Positions 1-14,504 of a stretch of 64,000 bases of DNA are shown here, one piece after another. Numbering within the stretch: position 1 is the stretch's first letter; the number at the start of each line of letters is the position of its first letter. Origin of the DNA: Gymnorhina tibicen (Eukaryota; Chordata; Aves; Passeriformes; Artamidae). The position numbers were made by a program, and so were the translations under genes. The stretch lies in the NCBI GenBank assembly GCA_013399875.1, contig VXAZ01003890.1:310001-374000 (forward strand), given 5' to 3'. The notes below the pieces were generated by a model that saw only the letters and a list, made by a program, of their open reading frames with translations, searched no databases and was not told where the DNA came from.

Positions 1-3000
1 TCATTTTTCTTCCTCTTGGAGTTTTCCAAGAAATCTCAGTGCCATATTTAGCACCACAAATTTGAAGATAGCAAGGAAACCAGTTGCCATATGACCTCCT
101 GTATTGGGCCACCATGTAGCCATCAGAACAGCTCCTAATTTCTCCTCAGTAGGGTTGGGAGTCACACAGTGACCTTATTCCTGTGTGCCACTGCTGAACC
201 ATACAAGGAAATGCAGCAGAGCCTCTCAGACCTCCCTCCTCCAGAGCACTCTGGACGGGGCTGTGCTGCTCTTCTCAGGGTGACTGCAGGGAGGATGCTC
301 CTCTCTGTCACCCTCGTGCCTGTACAGAGTCACCCACGCTGCTCAGCTGCTCCTCTTCATCCTTTCATCCCAGGCTTCCCCCATGGTCCTGACCTGAACT
401 GGAATGGGAAGCAGTGCAAGCACTTTGCTGTATTCATTGCCCACAGCCATCCTGCTGATGGCCCACGCTGTCAGGGGCTTAAACGGCTCCCTTGGAAGAG
501 CCTGTTGTAAGTGGATGTCAGGACACAAGATTCACCCCTCGTCTCTGAGGTCAAGCAATCAGAACAGGAGTTAGAGACAGCAGAGAGAATCCCAGAGATC
601 TGGCATGTATGTTCACTCAGAAAGGCAGCACAGCTGCAACAAAGCATGGGCTAGGAGAAGGAAAACAGGAGTTTTACCCCTGGAGTGATACTGTGCAATA
701 TTATGCTTTATTAGTGACATGTAAGAGATAAGTAGGAACGAGCAGAAGATGAAAGAAAATTTTAATTTCCTTTTCTTGAAGAAAGGGTGCGTAGTTAGTA
801 ATAAGACACAGCAACAGTGACCATTGTCCCTGTATCAGTCCAGTGCACTTTTCTGAATATCCAAACCAGCAGAAATTAGTTCCTCTCTCTAGCTGCCCTC
901 CTCTCCTCTGCCTTTTTGCTTGAAATGCTCATTTGAGGGGACTGCATGTAGGAACTTGAGCAAACTTCATGCTTTCTACTCAAAAGCAGTACTAGGTGAG
1001 GATGACAGGCTACTTGCGGGAAGATGTTTATTAAAAAACACATCCCAGACATCAAGACCTGTATGTACAGAAACAGCTTTAGATCTAGTCCTTAAAATGT
1101 GATCAAAAGCCGTTGAAAACGAATCTGTACATAAATTTAACCACAAAACAAAAATACAGAGTGAGAAGTATGGTCAGCTCATCTGGCATGGGATTTCTGA
1201 AATGTCTGATCTGTAGAAGAACAAAACTAACTGTTATCGATTCATGGCTTATTTTTAATTTGTATCACAAGTGAGGTGGTGCAAAAGCTTATTTATTTAC
1301 TATGAAGAGATACAGATATTTATCCTTAAATGAGAATTAAGGAAACTTTCTGCAAAAGATTAATCACAGCATGCCACGATGAGATTTAATAAGCATGAGA
1401 TGCATGTAGGAATTATTTTTCTATTTTTGCAGTGGCTGTATTTGCTTGTATTACTGCTCAGAGAGATAATACCAGCTCTAGTGGCGTTACTATTGAAATC
1501 CATGAAATTTCCCTTGAATTAAAAGAATCCTTTAAGGAACAGCAAGGATGAGGAAGGTGACTCCAAAGCTAGTGAGTCTCCTTCCAGAAGACTGATTGCT
1601 GTAAATGGTAGCTTAAGCTAGAAGGGATTGAATATGCCCAGTCCTTCAAAGAGTTGGGCTTCATGTATGTTAGGCAATGGGATTTACAAGGAAAATGGTC
1701 AGGATGCAGGTTTCAGAATTTACTCTCAAATGTGAATTTATGGGCTTCATATGCAGTGATCAAGACTGAATTTTTGGATAGCCATCCACCACTGGAGTTT
1801 CATCAGTTAAAGTATTTATTAAAATCCCAATTCATCTTTGAGTACAATTTCCGGTCACCTTGTTATGTGCCAATTCCCCACAAAATTTAATTGATAAGTA
1901 AATAATTATTCACTTCTATTAGCTATATGACAGCAGAAATGATCCCATTTAAAATCTCCGTAAATTTCTCTTAAACAGATGAATGCAGCAGCCCACAACG
2001 ATGGCCTCCATTAAACCCAAATTAAAGGCTTATTTATGATATTCAGTTTTTATATTTTTCCAAACAAAAGGTTAACTTCTAGTACCTTCTGAGCTAATGT
2101 TTCTTTTAAAAGATCGGTTCCAAGAACATTCATACTTTGATTCATTATTTTCCTCTATGAGGCAATAAGAAGATGCCTGTGAAAGAGACACTGCAATGAT
2201 AAAAATAATAATGTCTGAGTAATACTGGGGGTGATGTTGCCAGTGTGTATTGAGGAGGCATTGGAGTGAAACTGTGTTGCCAAGTTTGCAGGTTTTTTAT
2301 TATAGTGGTTAAAGAAATAGTTGTTCTCCTGGATTCAATGTTGTTATTTTGTCTAGGTTTACAAAGCCTGTTCAACAGGAGCTGTGTACACGTTTGTGTG
2401 TAAGTGAGGAGGCCACCGGCTGATTCCTGTTCTTAAATGTGATTGAACATAGTGTAGCATTCCTAAGGAACTCTTTTTTTTTTCTATCTCGTCTATAACA
2501 AAGCTCAAAAGTATCAATTGTTTTAAAAATCTCAAGCAGTTGTATCAGAGAGGCCAACACTGTCCTTCTGTGTGTAATACGGGATTCCTGTCCCAAGTCT
2601 CCCCTCCATCTAGATGACACCCAGAAACAGTATGGGAAACTCTCAACAGATTGAGCCCTTTTCAGCCCAAAGCTGTCTACAGAGTAGAGCTCAGCAGCAG
2701 CAATTTGTTTATTTGAAGGCAGGTCCCTTGCAGAAGCAAGGGCTCGAGCAGAGCGGAATCTTCTCTCTCAGAGCCTTTCCTCAGTTCTTGGCTACACCAT
2801 GTCATGCAATCAAGAGGGGTGATTGTGTCTTTGACAAGGTCTGTGCAGAGACAAGTATCCCACAGAGAAGCTGAGACTTCACACCATCCCTGGCTGCTGG
2901 GCAGACATGTCCATGTGCCCACATGTTTGTGTTTGCAGCAAGTTTCACCTGGATGAATGCAGTCATTTTCAGGATGGAGATGTCAGTCAAAAACTTAGGA

Positions 3001-6000
3001 AATGGAGGCAATTTGCCCTGGCTCCAAAAGTCTCACTGATCAATGTAAAAGGGAACTAACTTGGGGAATTTGTAATCTTTGCCTTGAATAAGGCTCTTGT
3101 TAGGAGAGCTTCTCATACTTGGTTGAGCTGACTGAGCTGGTCTGACACAGAAAGTGAAGAGTGGTATCTCAGAGCCTCTTCCAAGGCCACAGAATGAATG
3201 AGCTCTGGTAGGAAGCAAAGAAGAACCCATCATGCATGTTCCCCTAATCTGAAACCCCTCCTGAATGCCCATCTCAGGGCCAGTATCTGTAAGGAACAGC
3301 TGGTAGTGGCAAAGGGTTATGGGAAACTGGATCTTGCAGGTTGATCCTTTAGCATATCTCATTATTAAATTGATTTCAAAAGAGAAGGAATATTTAGTAT
3401 GTGTAATTGAAGCAGGAGATGGCGTTTTCACTTTAGCAGAGCTTCCTCAAAGGGTTTCATGAAGTCTAAAATTAATACTCATCTTTTTAAATGTATGGTC
3501 TCATTACTACCAACTCTACCATAGCTGAAAAATCACACATTTTATGTTTTCTGGCATAACATATAGCACAACATTTTGTGGCTGCTTTAACAAGCTTAGA
3601 AACTCATATTGCAAAAAAACCCCCAAAACAAACCTTGTCTGCAGACCGGATAAAATAAGCCATAAATCCAGAGTGAAAACATTTAAATGGCAGGCAAAGC
3701 CCACTGTAAAAAAAACCTCCATGGGAATAAAAGAAAAGTCTTTGAACTCCTGTGAGTGATAACAGGTTTAAAATCTCAATGCCAATACCCTGCCTAGTAG
3801 GGCAACAGCCTTTGAAAGCACAGGTCAGTGTTCCAGCTGTCTGACATTGTGTGTCCAGCCAATTCTCGTCCTTTATTTCCCTGGTGCTGTAAAGCTGATG
3901 AGGGACAGAAGCTGCTTGAAGACTGTAGCGCCCAATTTTTCAAAGACCAAGTGTTATTTAACGTTCAGCTGGAAATCTGTATGTGGATTTAAGTCTGGGC
4001 CGATACTTTAATAATTACTCTGGCTGTTATGTTTCCCCAGAAAGAGGTCAGTCCAAGGGTTGTGTTAGACTCTGAAGGCAATTAGAGTAGCTTCAGAGCA
4101 GATTTTGTTTATCATTGTAGTTATAACAAGAATTATTTTGGTTTTTTTTCCCAGCCTGTCAGGCTATCTAAATTGTGACAAGGGATATTACTTAACAACA
4201 GTTGGAGGCCTTTGAGGAAGCAAAGACTGACTGATTAGCCTTAATTTGTCATTTTCTGATGAATTCTTTTGAACAAAAAGCAACTCAGGCATGTGGTTAA
4301 TGATAATTTTGAAGGACACAAAGAGAAAATATGGGTAAAGTTAGAAGTTTATTAGGGTTATAGATCTAAAAAAATAGGAGATTAGAAATCAGCTGGAAGG
4401 ATAAGTAGAGAGTGCTTTAAAAATAACGCAAATGCTATAAAATAAGCCACAGTTGCTTTGCTTTTTATAAGGCATCTTTATATGTACCGTTTGAAAAATC
4501 CTGCTTCAGCTGGTTTAGGAAGTAGTAAAATCAGGTGTGAAATGAGTTTTGTAGTTTATGAAAATCTGAGGTTCCAACAATTGACCTTTGCTAAGACAAA
4601 ACTAGCAAAGCGTAAAATTTCAAACAAAAAATACAGGGGAAAAAACCAGACCAAAATAGAATTTCCATCTGACTTAGGAAGTCTAGGTTACAAATACCAG
4701 CTTTATTTTTAGGAGAAGAACTGGGACTCCCCAGATCAGAGTAATTATTTCTACTGTTTTCTTCAAGGAAACATGAATGTTGCCATCACAGGCTTTTGCT
4801 TTTGACTAATTGTCATTTTCCAATGACACACAGCTTTGGCTGTTGCCCGTGTTGAGTCTGAGGGTGGCAGGGGATGTGAGTGATGGTGACACTCCATGCC
4901 CACAGTAACCCCTGTGAGGATGCTGCCAGAGGGTCATACAAATTAACTAACATCTGATCACACAGGGGTGGCAGGTGTGAGCAGTTCAAAGCGGGTGGAA
5001 ATACCACACAGAGAAATCTAAATGATCGTAAGTGTTGGAGAAGTAGCAGTGGGATGAAGTTCAACCGTTCAAAATGCAAACTCACCTGGTTTTGGCCAAT
5101 AAGGAATTTTGCAATGGCTGGGGACATGTCTTGATGGGAGAAAGAGGACATAGGCATGGCAGCTGATCACAGGGAAATAATGAATCAAACATAAGCCTGT
5201 GTTGTGTCAGGGAAGATATTTTCACTGGGGAAGAGTGAAGAATTTATTAGCCCAATACTAGACTCTTTGAAAACTCATCTGGAATACTGACTGCCATGCT
5301 AGTTAAACTTCTGCAAGAGTAATGCACTCAGACTGGAGGAGATTCAGTAAAAAACTATTAGTTATGATAAGAAAAGCCATAAAGAATCAGACTAAAGGCA
5401 TTTGCAGTGCAAGAGAGTGTTTCAGATGGTGACCAAGACTAAAAGTTAACAAAAAGTGTAAGATAGTATAAGCATGAGTAATAGTTCTCCAAAACACTGT
5501 CAGTCTTCAGCAAATTTCAATTTAAAAGCTTCCTGAGCAAGAGATATTATCTTTGCTTTTGCTTTCTTCCAACAACTGTTTCCTCTGCTGCATTTCCTCC
5601 CATACCTTCTACTCACTGTGCTTTCAGCTTGCTTTCAGCATGTCTGCAGCAGCAGGGATTTCTGCAGCACAAGATGTGGGAGAAACATCAGCTTTTGCTT
5701 CTTAGGAAACCGATCCTTTTTAATTCCTCTAATTGTCACTAATTCTTATTTTTAAGAAGACAATGAACAATCATTTATTGTTCATTGCTTTCTCCCTAAC
5801 AGTGATCTGGGAAATGGAAGTTCTTGTCTTTCACCAAGACAGCTTGGCCTGTTAATTTTTAACACAATTAGGATGAGGGAACACGACTGCAATCTATAAA
5901 TGGGTGCTGGGCTACACAGCAGTGAAGAGCAAGAGCAGTTTCAGCTGAAGAAAAAATTTGTCCAAAGAACAAAAGAATATTGAGAATGAATAAATTCAAG

Positions 6001-7710
6001 TTGAAACATAGAAGAAAAGTTTTAGCCATGAAGAGAGTGAGACTCTGGGATAGTCCACTGGTCATGGGTTGGCTTTGACTGAGCTATATTTGTACAAATA
6101 GATCTATTAATTTAGAAGGAGACATCCTCACTTTTTCCTAGGAGCTCAGGAGATCAGTTGCATCAGGTGTGTTAAATTTTCACAAATGGAAATGGTTTGG
6201 TTAGCATCGCTTCAGGTTGCCTTTGAGTCTCTTGTCTGAACAGTCGTGACCCATTTATGGGAGGATGAAGCATGGCCTTCTACTCATGTCTGCAGAGGTA
6301 CTTGAATGAATGACCCAGATGCTTTAACCACTCAGACATCCCCCTTCTTGGAGGGGATGGAGAGAATCCTGAGTGATTTAAAGGCAGAGCATACACTTAA
6401 TTAATGAAAAATGTCATATAGCACAATGGCAGAGGAGCCCACCTGATGAGCTGGGAAGGCTTTTCCCATTTTCTGCCCTATTTTTGGGAATGAAAAGTAG
6501 TTTTAAGAACCTGTTCAACTCTTGTCACTGCAGGACCATAACACTACACCTCCCTCCACAATGTTTTATCCCCTCTAAAACCTCCTCTGATGGAGTTTTG
6601 TTCCAACACTTCCCCCAGAAGACTTTGCTCTCCTGTCTAATAAATTTCACAGTTAGGAAGCTTTCTCTGAAGCTTTGTCACTCACAGCCATTTAAGAATG
6701 GATAAAGAGCTGCCTTCAGACGTCAGAGATGAAGAGTACTTATGTGCACGGGAACAGTCCCGAAAGGAGTGAGATGAAGGACTACTGCAAATATCAGCGG
6801 TGTGGTTATCTTTGCTCACCTTACATAGCAGGGATCTAGCAGGAAATGCAAAGGTGTGAATTTCAGCACTTGTGAAAATGCCAGATTTACAGCCTTAAAT
6901 AGCAAAGTCTTCTGCCTCTCCACAAAACAAATATAGCAGGATGTCCACTGTGAGACTTTTCTCACAAGTAGGCATCAGCCCAAGGGTGAGAAATGGTAAA
7001 CAGACACCCAAGGTGGGAAGAAGTGGTCTTTCGTCCTCTGAGTGACAGAAATTGAAGCAGGGTCACCAGTTTATTGCACTGTTGATGCTTGACACGGATC
7101 AAATGAAAACACTTGGTTGTTATGAATATGGGTTCATTTTAACATGGCAACGGAAGATTTCTTTTCCAGTGACCTGCCACCGAAATCACCCTCTCACCTG
7201 CCAGTGGATTTAAAAACAATGTCATGGAAGGTGATTTGGGCTGAGATGTCATCTATAAAGTATTTATTATAATGAGATATATGGGTTTCAGTCACTTAGT
7301 GCATCCTGCAGTAGCTGCTAGATGGGTTAAAGACCAAATTACTCAATCCTAATGTCATACACAGCTCTTGCACAGTATTTTTATTGCTAATTACTTGGTA
7401 GCATTATATTCACATAAAATAAGACCAATATGGACATGGCTGTTTGGGCAGCCAGGTTGGACCTTTCCTGTGTAGTTCTTTACCTTGTCAGTGGAGGTGA
7501 ATCACTAGTTGAAGAAAGATCCAATCTGAAGCTGGAGTGTTTAATTACCCTTGAAAAATGGAAAGGTCAAAATAGGACAGGAACGACAAAGTCAATTGAG
7601 CATCTGGACAGAGTCCAAGCTTCAGTCCTCACTGTCATCTCCTTGTTTCTTCTTTTGGAGGAGTCTACATTTAAGTGAAGTTGTAAAAAGGTATTTACAC
7701 TCTATTCTGT
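1..7710. other. Non-coding DNA, no gene recognised
   Basis: AT-leaning unique sequence. The reading frames here are all short (under about 130 codons), overlap on both strands, and show no domain, internal repeat or convincing paired splice sites. I see no LINE, LTR or tandem array in it. Short homopolymer runs occur (for example T-runs near 2470 and 4141). It reads as intergenic or intronic DNA. An exon of a known gene shorter than about 100 bp could be missed by eye. Confidence 0.6.
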
Positions 7711-7825
7711 ATTTCTTTCTCTCTTTTTCTCCTTTTCCCCCTCTCCTTTCCTTCTGCCCCTCTTCCTGCTTTCTTCTGCCTTCTCCCTCTTCTTCTTCCT
7801 CCCCTCTCTTGCTGTCTTCTTTCTT
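7711..7825. repeat. Polypyrimidine (C/T) low-complexity tract
   Basis: About 115 bases are almost purely C and T on the plus strand, mixing CTTT, CCT and TCTT units without a fixed period. The purine-rich complement explains the lysine/glutamate/arginine-rich minus-strand reading frame over it, which is therefore not taken as a gene. Such homopurine-homopyrimidine stretches can form triplex (H-DNA) structures; whether this one does is unknown. Confidence 0.85.
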
Positions 7826-8919
7826 ACGTGTGCATGGGGGATAAGGATCAGGCCCAGTGAGGGGATCCAGGATGACACACAGCCTGAGGTACCCACGGGC
7901 TGGCACTGAGCTGGTCCCTGGACCCAGCAGCCAGACCCCTGGTGCGCTGGGGCTCTTGTAGCCCTGCCACATATTCCTCACGCAGATTTTATCTGTGGAC
8001 ACACACACGCAGGAGCTGTACATCAAAACACTTTGCATATGCGCATCTGGTGCATAAATATGCAGACAGAGGCACATTGATAGAATCAATTAAAAGCTCT
8101 CTCTGCAGCACTCAAGTTTTGCTGATCGTTAATCACAGATGTCTGATATCTTTTTATCTCAAGTCAAAGATTCTCTGTCTCCTTTATAGCAATCAATACA
8201 CTGGGGTCGTCTCACAAAGTCCACAGATTTTTGTTTCAAAGATCTGACAGGACAATAACCATATGATCCTGATCCATGTAAGAGGCTTTGGGTGACGCAT
8301 GTGTAAGACTGCTTGTATTATATCTATAATTCATTTGCAGCTCGGTCTCTTGGGGGAGTGGGGGAATCATGGCAGCTGTTTAACAACCCACAGCTACAAC
8401 TGAAAGTAAAGGGAGCCACAATTCAGCCGAAACATTATGTAAAGATTGTGCTCACTGGGCCAGGGAACCTGAACTAACATGTCTATTTTTGTGAGGAGTG
8501 TTGGAGGATTTTTAACGACTGTAAGATCCTTGATTTTATGACTCAGTCAGAAATACAAAAGGCATAATAACATATTGTAGTGATAGTATTCTTACAACTA
8601 CAAAGTTTTAAGGATGCGTGAAAGGAAAAGTTACTGTAGAGAAGCAATATCATTTATTAGACCAACAGAGAGTGAGTTTCCATGCACATAGTCCTTTCTA
8701 CGTTTCTCAAGCAGAGAAAATAGATGAGAAACTAGGTAGGGCAAGGTGTAACTGCTCTCAGTTCAGCAGTATCACATTCACTGTTTCAGACAAAGTGGCT
8801 GATGAAAATGAGGCCCCATGGGACAGAGAGAGATGGATTATTACTGCCCCAGTAACCATGTGGGAAGCAGGAAGAGGTACACATGGAAAATGGCAGTGCT
8901 GGACCAAGTCACAGCACCA
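7826..8919. other. Non-coding DNA, no feature recognised
   Basis: Unique sequence between the pyrimidine tract and a CR1 fragment. The 155-codon plus-strand frame starting at 8618 runs directly into the CR1 fragment at 8920 and has no recognisable domain, so it is not called as a gene. Confidence 0.55.
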
Positions 8920-9070
8920 TGGAATGGTTTGGGTTGGAAGGGACCTTAAAGATTGTTCCAACCCCTCTGACATGGGCAGGACACCTTCTACTAGACCAGG
9001 TTGTTTCGACCCCATCCAACCTGGCCTTGAGCACTTCAAGGGATGGGGCAGCCACAGCTTCTTTGGGCAG
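8920..9070 (-). mobile_element. CR1 LINE 3' end, 5'-truncated
   Basis: The plus strand carries the reverse complement of the CR1 3' untranslated region: the phrase 'ggtttgggttggaaggga' near the left edge, then 'catccaacctggccttga' further on. This is the commonest interspersed repeat signature in birds. The element runs on the minus strand with its 3' terminus at the left. Only about 150 bp survive, as usual for 5'-truncated CR1 insertions, and no open reading frame is included. The left edge reads 'catggaatgg', a degraded form of the terminal octamer repeats of CR1. Confidence 0.92.
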
Positions 9071-12000
9071 AGTCAAGGGGCGTAGCTGACCCTGCTTTGA
9101 CTGCAAGGTAAACTGCTTTGGCACTCTGAGTGGTTTAAACTTCTGTGTTTCACCTTTTTGTTGGTCTGGTTCTGCACACAGCTTGGGGAGTTTAGCTGAT
9201 GCACCAAAATCCACTGAAAACCTGCAAAGCAGATTAAATGCTTCTATTCATAAAGGGAGAAAATGAAACGCTTAAGCTCAGCCCCCTGTAACAGTCATGA
9301 AGATGTGGGAAACAAAGGGAACAATGCAGAGCACGTTTCTAAGCAGCTGCAGAAGTACCACAAGCTCGTAGATCTCAGATGCTGTATTTTTTTTTTTATT
9401 CTCAGAGAGGAAGTAGTAAACCTAAAAAATATAACACATGTGAACTAAATAATGAAATAGATTTCACAGGGGAAGAGATGACCCAGGCTATCTATCACCA
9501 TCTTGGGAAAGAGGTGTTTGCAGGGATGGTGAGAGAGAAGATGAATGGGGTTGGGTGGGCTAGATGGACCTCTGACCTTGGGCACCAGGGCTGTTTGGAT
9601 GGTCTTACTAGCCACACTGAACACTGCTCTATTCTGGTTCTTTCTGGTTCACAGCCATGAACCCCAGAGCAGAATCAGGGCATCTCTGCTTCCTGGTACT
9701 TGTCTGAGCTCTGCCTTGAGTCCTTTATGAGTTTTCCACCTGCCTTTTACTCGACTTCAGGGAAACCAATTGCTCTCTGCCAGCTTTTGTCAACAGCATG
9801 TGCAAGGACAATGTTTGCAAGACAAAATAACTGGTGTTAAGGTTTCTCTGTAAAGAAGAAGAGGTTGCTTTATTAAAAGGTCAGTTCTGCATCTAAGAGG
9901 TTAATAAGTATTCGCTGAGACTCATCAATGTCAAGACTAAAACCAAACAGGAAAATGGCAATCTCTTTCTCTTTTGTAAAGGAACTTGTTGAAATAACGG
10001 CCTAAGTCTGCCCTCTGTTTACTAAAATGGCTTCGGAAATCTCTAAATCCATTTATCCTGAGGATTATCATCATCTGGTTTCCAGACAACATTCTCTTTT
10101 CCTCCAGTGAGGTTTTCTGATACCTCAGGCCATTAGCTGTGGTATTGATCTTTCCTTAATACGTGAGAATTCCTACAGCAAAGGCAGCTCTGCATTTAAA
10201 AGACCCCAAGCCAAACTTGTTTTTATCTGAATAGCCAGAACAGCATTTTGTTAGAGACAAAATTTAACATTCTGTAGCTTTTGTTTATAATAAATGTATC
10301 AGGGCAGGCTCTAAAGACATCCTTCACAGAATAGACTGAGCCTGTTATCAGCCACTTGGGGAAATTCTGTTCCAAAAACAAAAGCCTGATACATGCCAGT
10401 CCTTCAGCTCCTAGTCCTATGGCTCAGCCCTGGGGAAAGAGATAACGGGCAGTGCTCGGGAGCGCAGCCTCTGAGATTTTACCTGGCTCTTCCTACTCCA
10501 AAATCCACCCCCCTGATAAATCCTGTGCATCAGTCCATAGAAAAGTAGTAACCAAGACCCTTATTACTCATCCTAAATCATCTGACAGATTGTCAGGATG
10601 GTGCCTCTGTAATAGAAATGGAGGGAAGAAACCTTAAGCAAAAGTATAATAAAAGAAATCACCACACTGTTACTTATTTCTTCCTGCTTTAGAGGCCTGT
10701 TTCCCCCTTTGTCTCCCACTTACTAGGCAATGCTGGAATCCTACAGTTACTCCTCTATTTAAGGAGGACAATCCAGTAACCTTGGGAAGAAGGAGATGAA
10801 GGCAGCTGGGAAAGGAGGTGAGAGCATTTAGACCATTTGGACAGGAGGGAATCTATAGCTACTTCTCAACTAATGGGAGCTTGTTGAAAAGCTTAAGTTT
10901 CTCAGAAAAAGTTTTCTCTGTAGCTGTAATCCATGAGGCAGAGAACAAAGAGTTAAATTCATTCACCTTAACTATTAGGACAAACTTGTTTTCCCAGTAG
11001 TTCAGCCAGAATCTGTGTATAGACAACTCTTGTGCCCCCCACCTCCAGTGCCATGACCTTCAGCAAGTCTCTCTCTCTGTTAAACACAAGTCACCCAGCC
11101 CTATACAGAGTTCATTGGAGGAGAGACGTTCCCCCAAACACTACAAAAAAAGATTGACTAAAAATGCCTGTCATGGAATAGGAAAAAGATTGCTAGAATT
11201 TGCTTCTTTCCTCTTTGGATTTCTTTTGGTGCTTGAAGCATAATTTTAAGCAGTTACAGAGAAGTGTGATTTAAAATTTCTTCATCAGAAGAACTCTTCA
11301 ATGTATGAAAGTCTTCATTAACACCTAGGAGCAGTTATTATGGTCAAAAAATTCAAATTTGGGTGCCTTAAGTAAGAATAAGTATATACTTTATCAGTTT
11401 TCAGTATGTCTGAGCACCCGCAGATAACATTTAAGATGAGTTAATTACAGGATCCTAAATATGGATTAAAGGATTAGTTTTAGACATCAAATTGTGAAAA
11501 GTTTAGCTTATGTAACTTACCAGGGCCACATGGAAAGTTGTTGGATTTAGATGTAGAATCACAAATCTTCTTAAACAGGAGGAAGGATGCAGCAAAGGAT
11601 CCAGGTTTGTCTTCCTCGTTTGCCACAAACTGCTTCTTCCCAAAACCCAATAGGGAATTAAAAACCACAGGACTTAGGGTTCTTTTTCTGAAGTTTCTTT
11701 CTTAATATTATTAGCAGTTAGGAGTGATCCTGCAGTATAACAAAACAAACCAAAACTCCAACCAACCAACAAACAAATTCTCAAACAAAACAGTCATTTT
11801 AGGCCACAGACAGATGCTCAGTGTGCAGCCACCCCTGCCAGCTGATGCTATTATCATGTTCAGCTGCTATTTTGCAGCTCTGAATTTGTATCTCTTTCCC
11901 TTTTCCCTTTCTGCAAGCATTTCAGCTCTTCTGGCAAAATGAGTCCTGTGAACACTCCCTAACTCAAACAGTAAAAATAGGTGATTAGAGTTATTTCAGC

Positions 12001-14438
12001 TAGTTGTGGTTGAAGAGGATAGATATAACAGTGCTGAAATGGGGGTGGAGAACAAGTAATTTTTGGCTACAAACAGTAACAGCTTCAACATAAAGAAGAG
12101 AAAATTTGGAAAAGGACACTAGTTTTACAAGCTGAACATACTGAGTTCAACCTCACAGCCCTCAAACTAATTACCCTGAGATAACACAAGTGGATTTTAG
12201 CTTTTCTTTAAATAGCGAAGATAATCTGGTAGTGATTTAACAGTAAATGTCACAGCAAACAGATTCAGGACTAGAGCTCAGCCAAAGAAGTAATGTTCTT
12301 TTCCATGCAGCGTTTTTAAACAAATACCTGTGCTTTTCTTTATTAAAAGTTTCTTTCTGTCTTGCCTCTTCTTCTCCCAAATTGTGCCAGTAAGAACCCT
12401 GCATTTTCAGAAGTGTATCTAGTTATATGCAATATCAGCCAGGGTCAAAGATCTTCCTTTGCTGTTATTTCGAGCCCGGTTGCCAAACAGGAGCTGCACA
12501 AAATGTCAGCCTGCTCGTGGCCTGTGAGGGCTGTGCTCGAGCAGCACTTCAAAGAGGCAGCTCAGGGGGAAATTCATTCTCAGCTCACCGTGGGGGCCCG
12601 TGTGATTCACAGAGCCCCCGCTGGCGCTGGCGACAGCGGCGTGGCCAGAGCTGTGCATGGCTCTGTGCGGGGAATAAGGATCTAAGATTTCACACAAATT
12701 AAGCCTTCCTACTTCAAGCAAAGTTTGGATACCTGTCTGAAATCAAAGCGGCTCGTAACCCCCCTATTATGCAAATAACACAATGAGGAGGCTGGAGTGG
12801 CAAATGTGGTCAGTAACGCATTCCCCATCGTACTTACCTGCTCCTGGAATTAAGTGGTCCATGAAAATGTTATAGCAAAACCCCACAAAGTTCTTATAAT
12901 AGCCTGGAACAAACATCTTCAAACTAGTACAGTGAAAATCAGAAGACATGGGGTAGAACGATGTTCCTTTTGAAATAAATGATTCCATTAAGATAAAATA
13001 TTTATAGAAATCAGATCAGCTAATGAGGATTTCATTTTGGAGAAAACTCATAAAATGCTGGTCATGTTAGGGCACATTTTTCTCTCTTTTTGGAACAAAA
13101 ATTTATGAAAGGGAAAGTTTATGAAAGAAAGAAAAGTGAATTAAAATCATTCATGGCATGTAATAAAGATGTTGAAAACAAAATGTTGATTTTTCTGTCT
13201 CAAATGGAGTTTTTGGATCACCCCAAATCAAGGTATTTTGGGGGGGGGGAAAGGAAAATTTTCTTACTTTAGTGAGAATATCTACGTTATATTGTATCAA
13301 TCTGAAATAAATTTTATTATTGAATTTCCTCACAGAGGAGAAATATTCCCATAACACAGACCTCTGCTACATGGACATGGGCAGCAGTGCTGTGCCAGCT
13401 GCAAAGGAAGGGTTATTTCTGCTGAAGAAATTCTGCATTTCTTTGGTGCTCCTCTGTGATTAGGGACCCTGAGCGATGAGAGGAGGTGACTTATCTTGAG
13501 AAGCTGATGAGGTTATCACTGCCAGTTCACTTCCCCCTTCCTCCCTCCCCAGTCTGCCCTACTTTACCCTCATCCCACTCACCAATACCTAAACTACTTT
13601 TCAAACAGCACCAGGACCACAGGGCAGAATTTTAAGGAAAGCAGAGTTGGCGGTGAGTTTCCATAAAATGTGATGCTGATGGCTACAGTGATGAGGAGCC
13701 TAATGGATGAGCAGCTCAGATGTCTTGCTGTGAAGGGCAAAGGGGCTGCCAGAGGCAGGACTTTGTCTGCTGGCATCTTAACTGCCAGATTTCAGAACTG
13801 CACATAAAAATGCAAACCCTGATGCTGCCCCTGGCAGTGTCTTGGAGTTGGTCTGATTCACACCAGCCCAGAACAAGTGACGAAAAGCTTTGAAGAGCAG
13901 GGAATGATGGTCTTGTAGGGAACAGGATCAAAATTAGGAACAAGATCTATGAATTAACTGTAAATTTCAATAGCTACAGTAAAAAAGATGAGGCAATAAA
14001 AGCAAGTGGCAGCTAAGGAATTGACTGTGGATCCCATACGACGTAAGTCCACTCCATTAAGAGCAGACTAGGGCTGAAGTTTGCTTAGACAGCAAGAGAG
14101 GCAGTGTAGAGCATGGCACTGAGGGCACTGAATGGAAATTCCCATCTTTTTTTGTGACTTTACACCGCTGACATGTACACCACAACCTTCTCCACACATG
14201 GGTTTTCCTGACTGTGAAATAGACAGCAAAGCTGAGCCAAGTGTGGCTGCAGTCCTACAGCAGGACCTGAGGCAGGACCTTGCACACATCAGGGAGTGGG
14301 GGCTGCCCAGGGTTTGGAGTAGCACAGCTTTTGGAAACCCAGACTTGGAAGGCAAGGCCAGCTTGTAGACTGCAACTTTCTTAAGGTCATTAACTAGAAA
14401 ATGTTACTTGACTAGTTTTGTAGCTTCCAGGAGCTGGG
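9071..14438. other. Non-coding DNA, no gene recognised
   Basis: Mostly unique AT-leaning sequence. It contains a run of ten G at 13240-13249 and a GC-richer patch around 12470-12690 whose overlapping frames on both strands have no recognisable content. No LTR, splice-supported exon or RNA gene is apparent. Confidence 0.55.
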
Positions 14439-14456
14439 AAAAAAAAAAAAAAAAAA
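14439..14456. repeat. A18 homopolymer
   Basis: Eighteen consecutive A residues about 50 bp before the CR1 fragment at 14505. CR1 elements do not end in poly(A), so this is more likely an independent mononucleotide repeat than part of that insertion. Confidence 0.9.
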
Positions 14457-14504
14457 GATTTCTGCAGCTATACCAGATGCAAGACTAGCTGAGCTTTTGG
14501 AAGC

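Noticed and set aside
7622..8089. 155-codon minus-strand lysine/glutamate-rich frame
   Set aside because: It is the purine-rich complement of the low-complexity pyrimidine tract; the charged run is a composition effect.
9540..9600. Phrase resembling a CR1 tail (ggctagatggacctctga)
   Set aside because: Only one short phrase matches and the neighbouring CR1 blocks and octamer end are missing.
12362..12702. Overlapping frames in a GC-richer patch
   Set aside because: Two plus frames and one minus frame overlap with similar lengths and none has a recognisable motif; no splice pair could be fixed.
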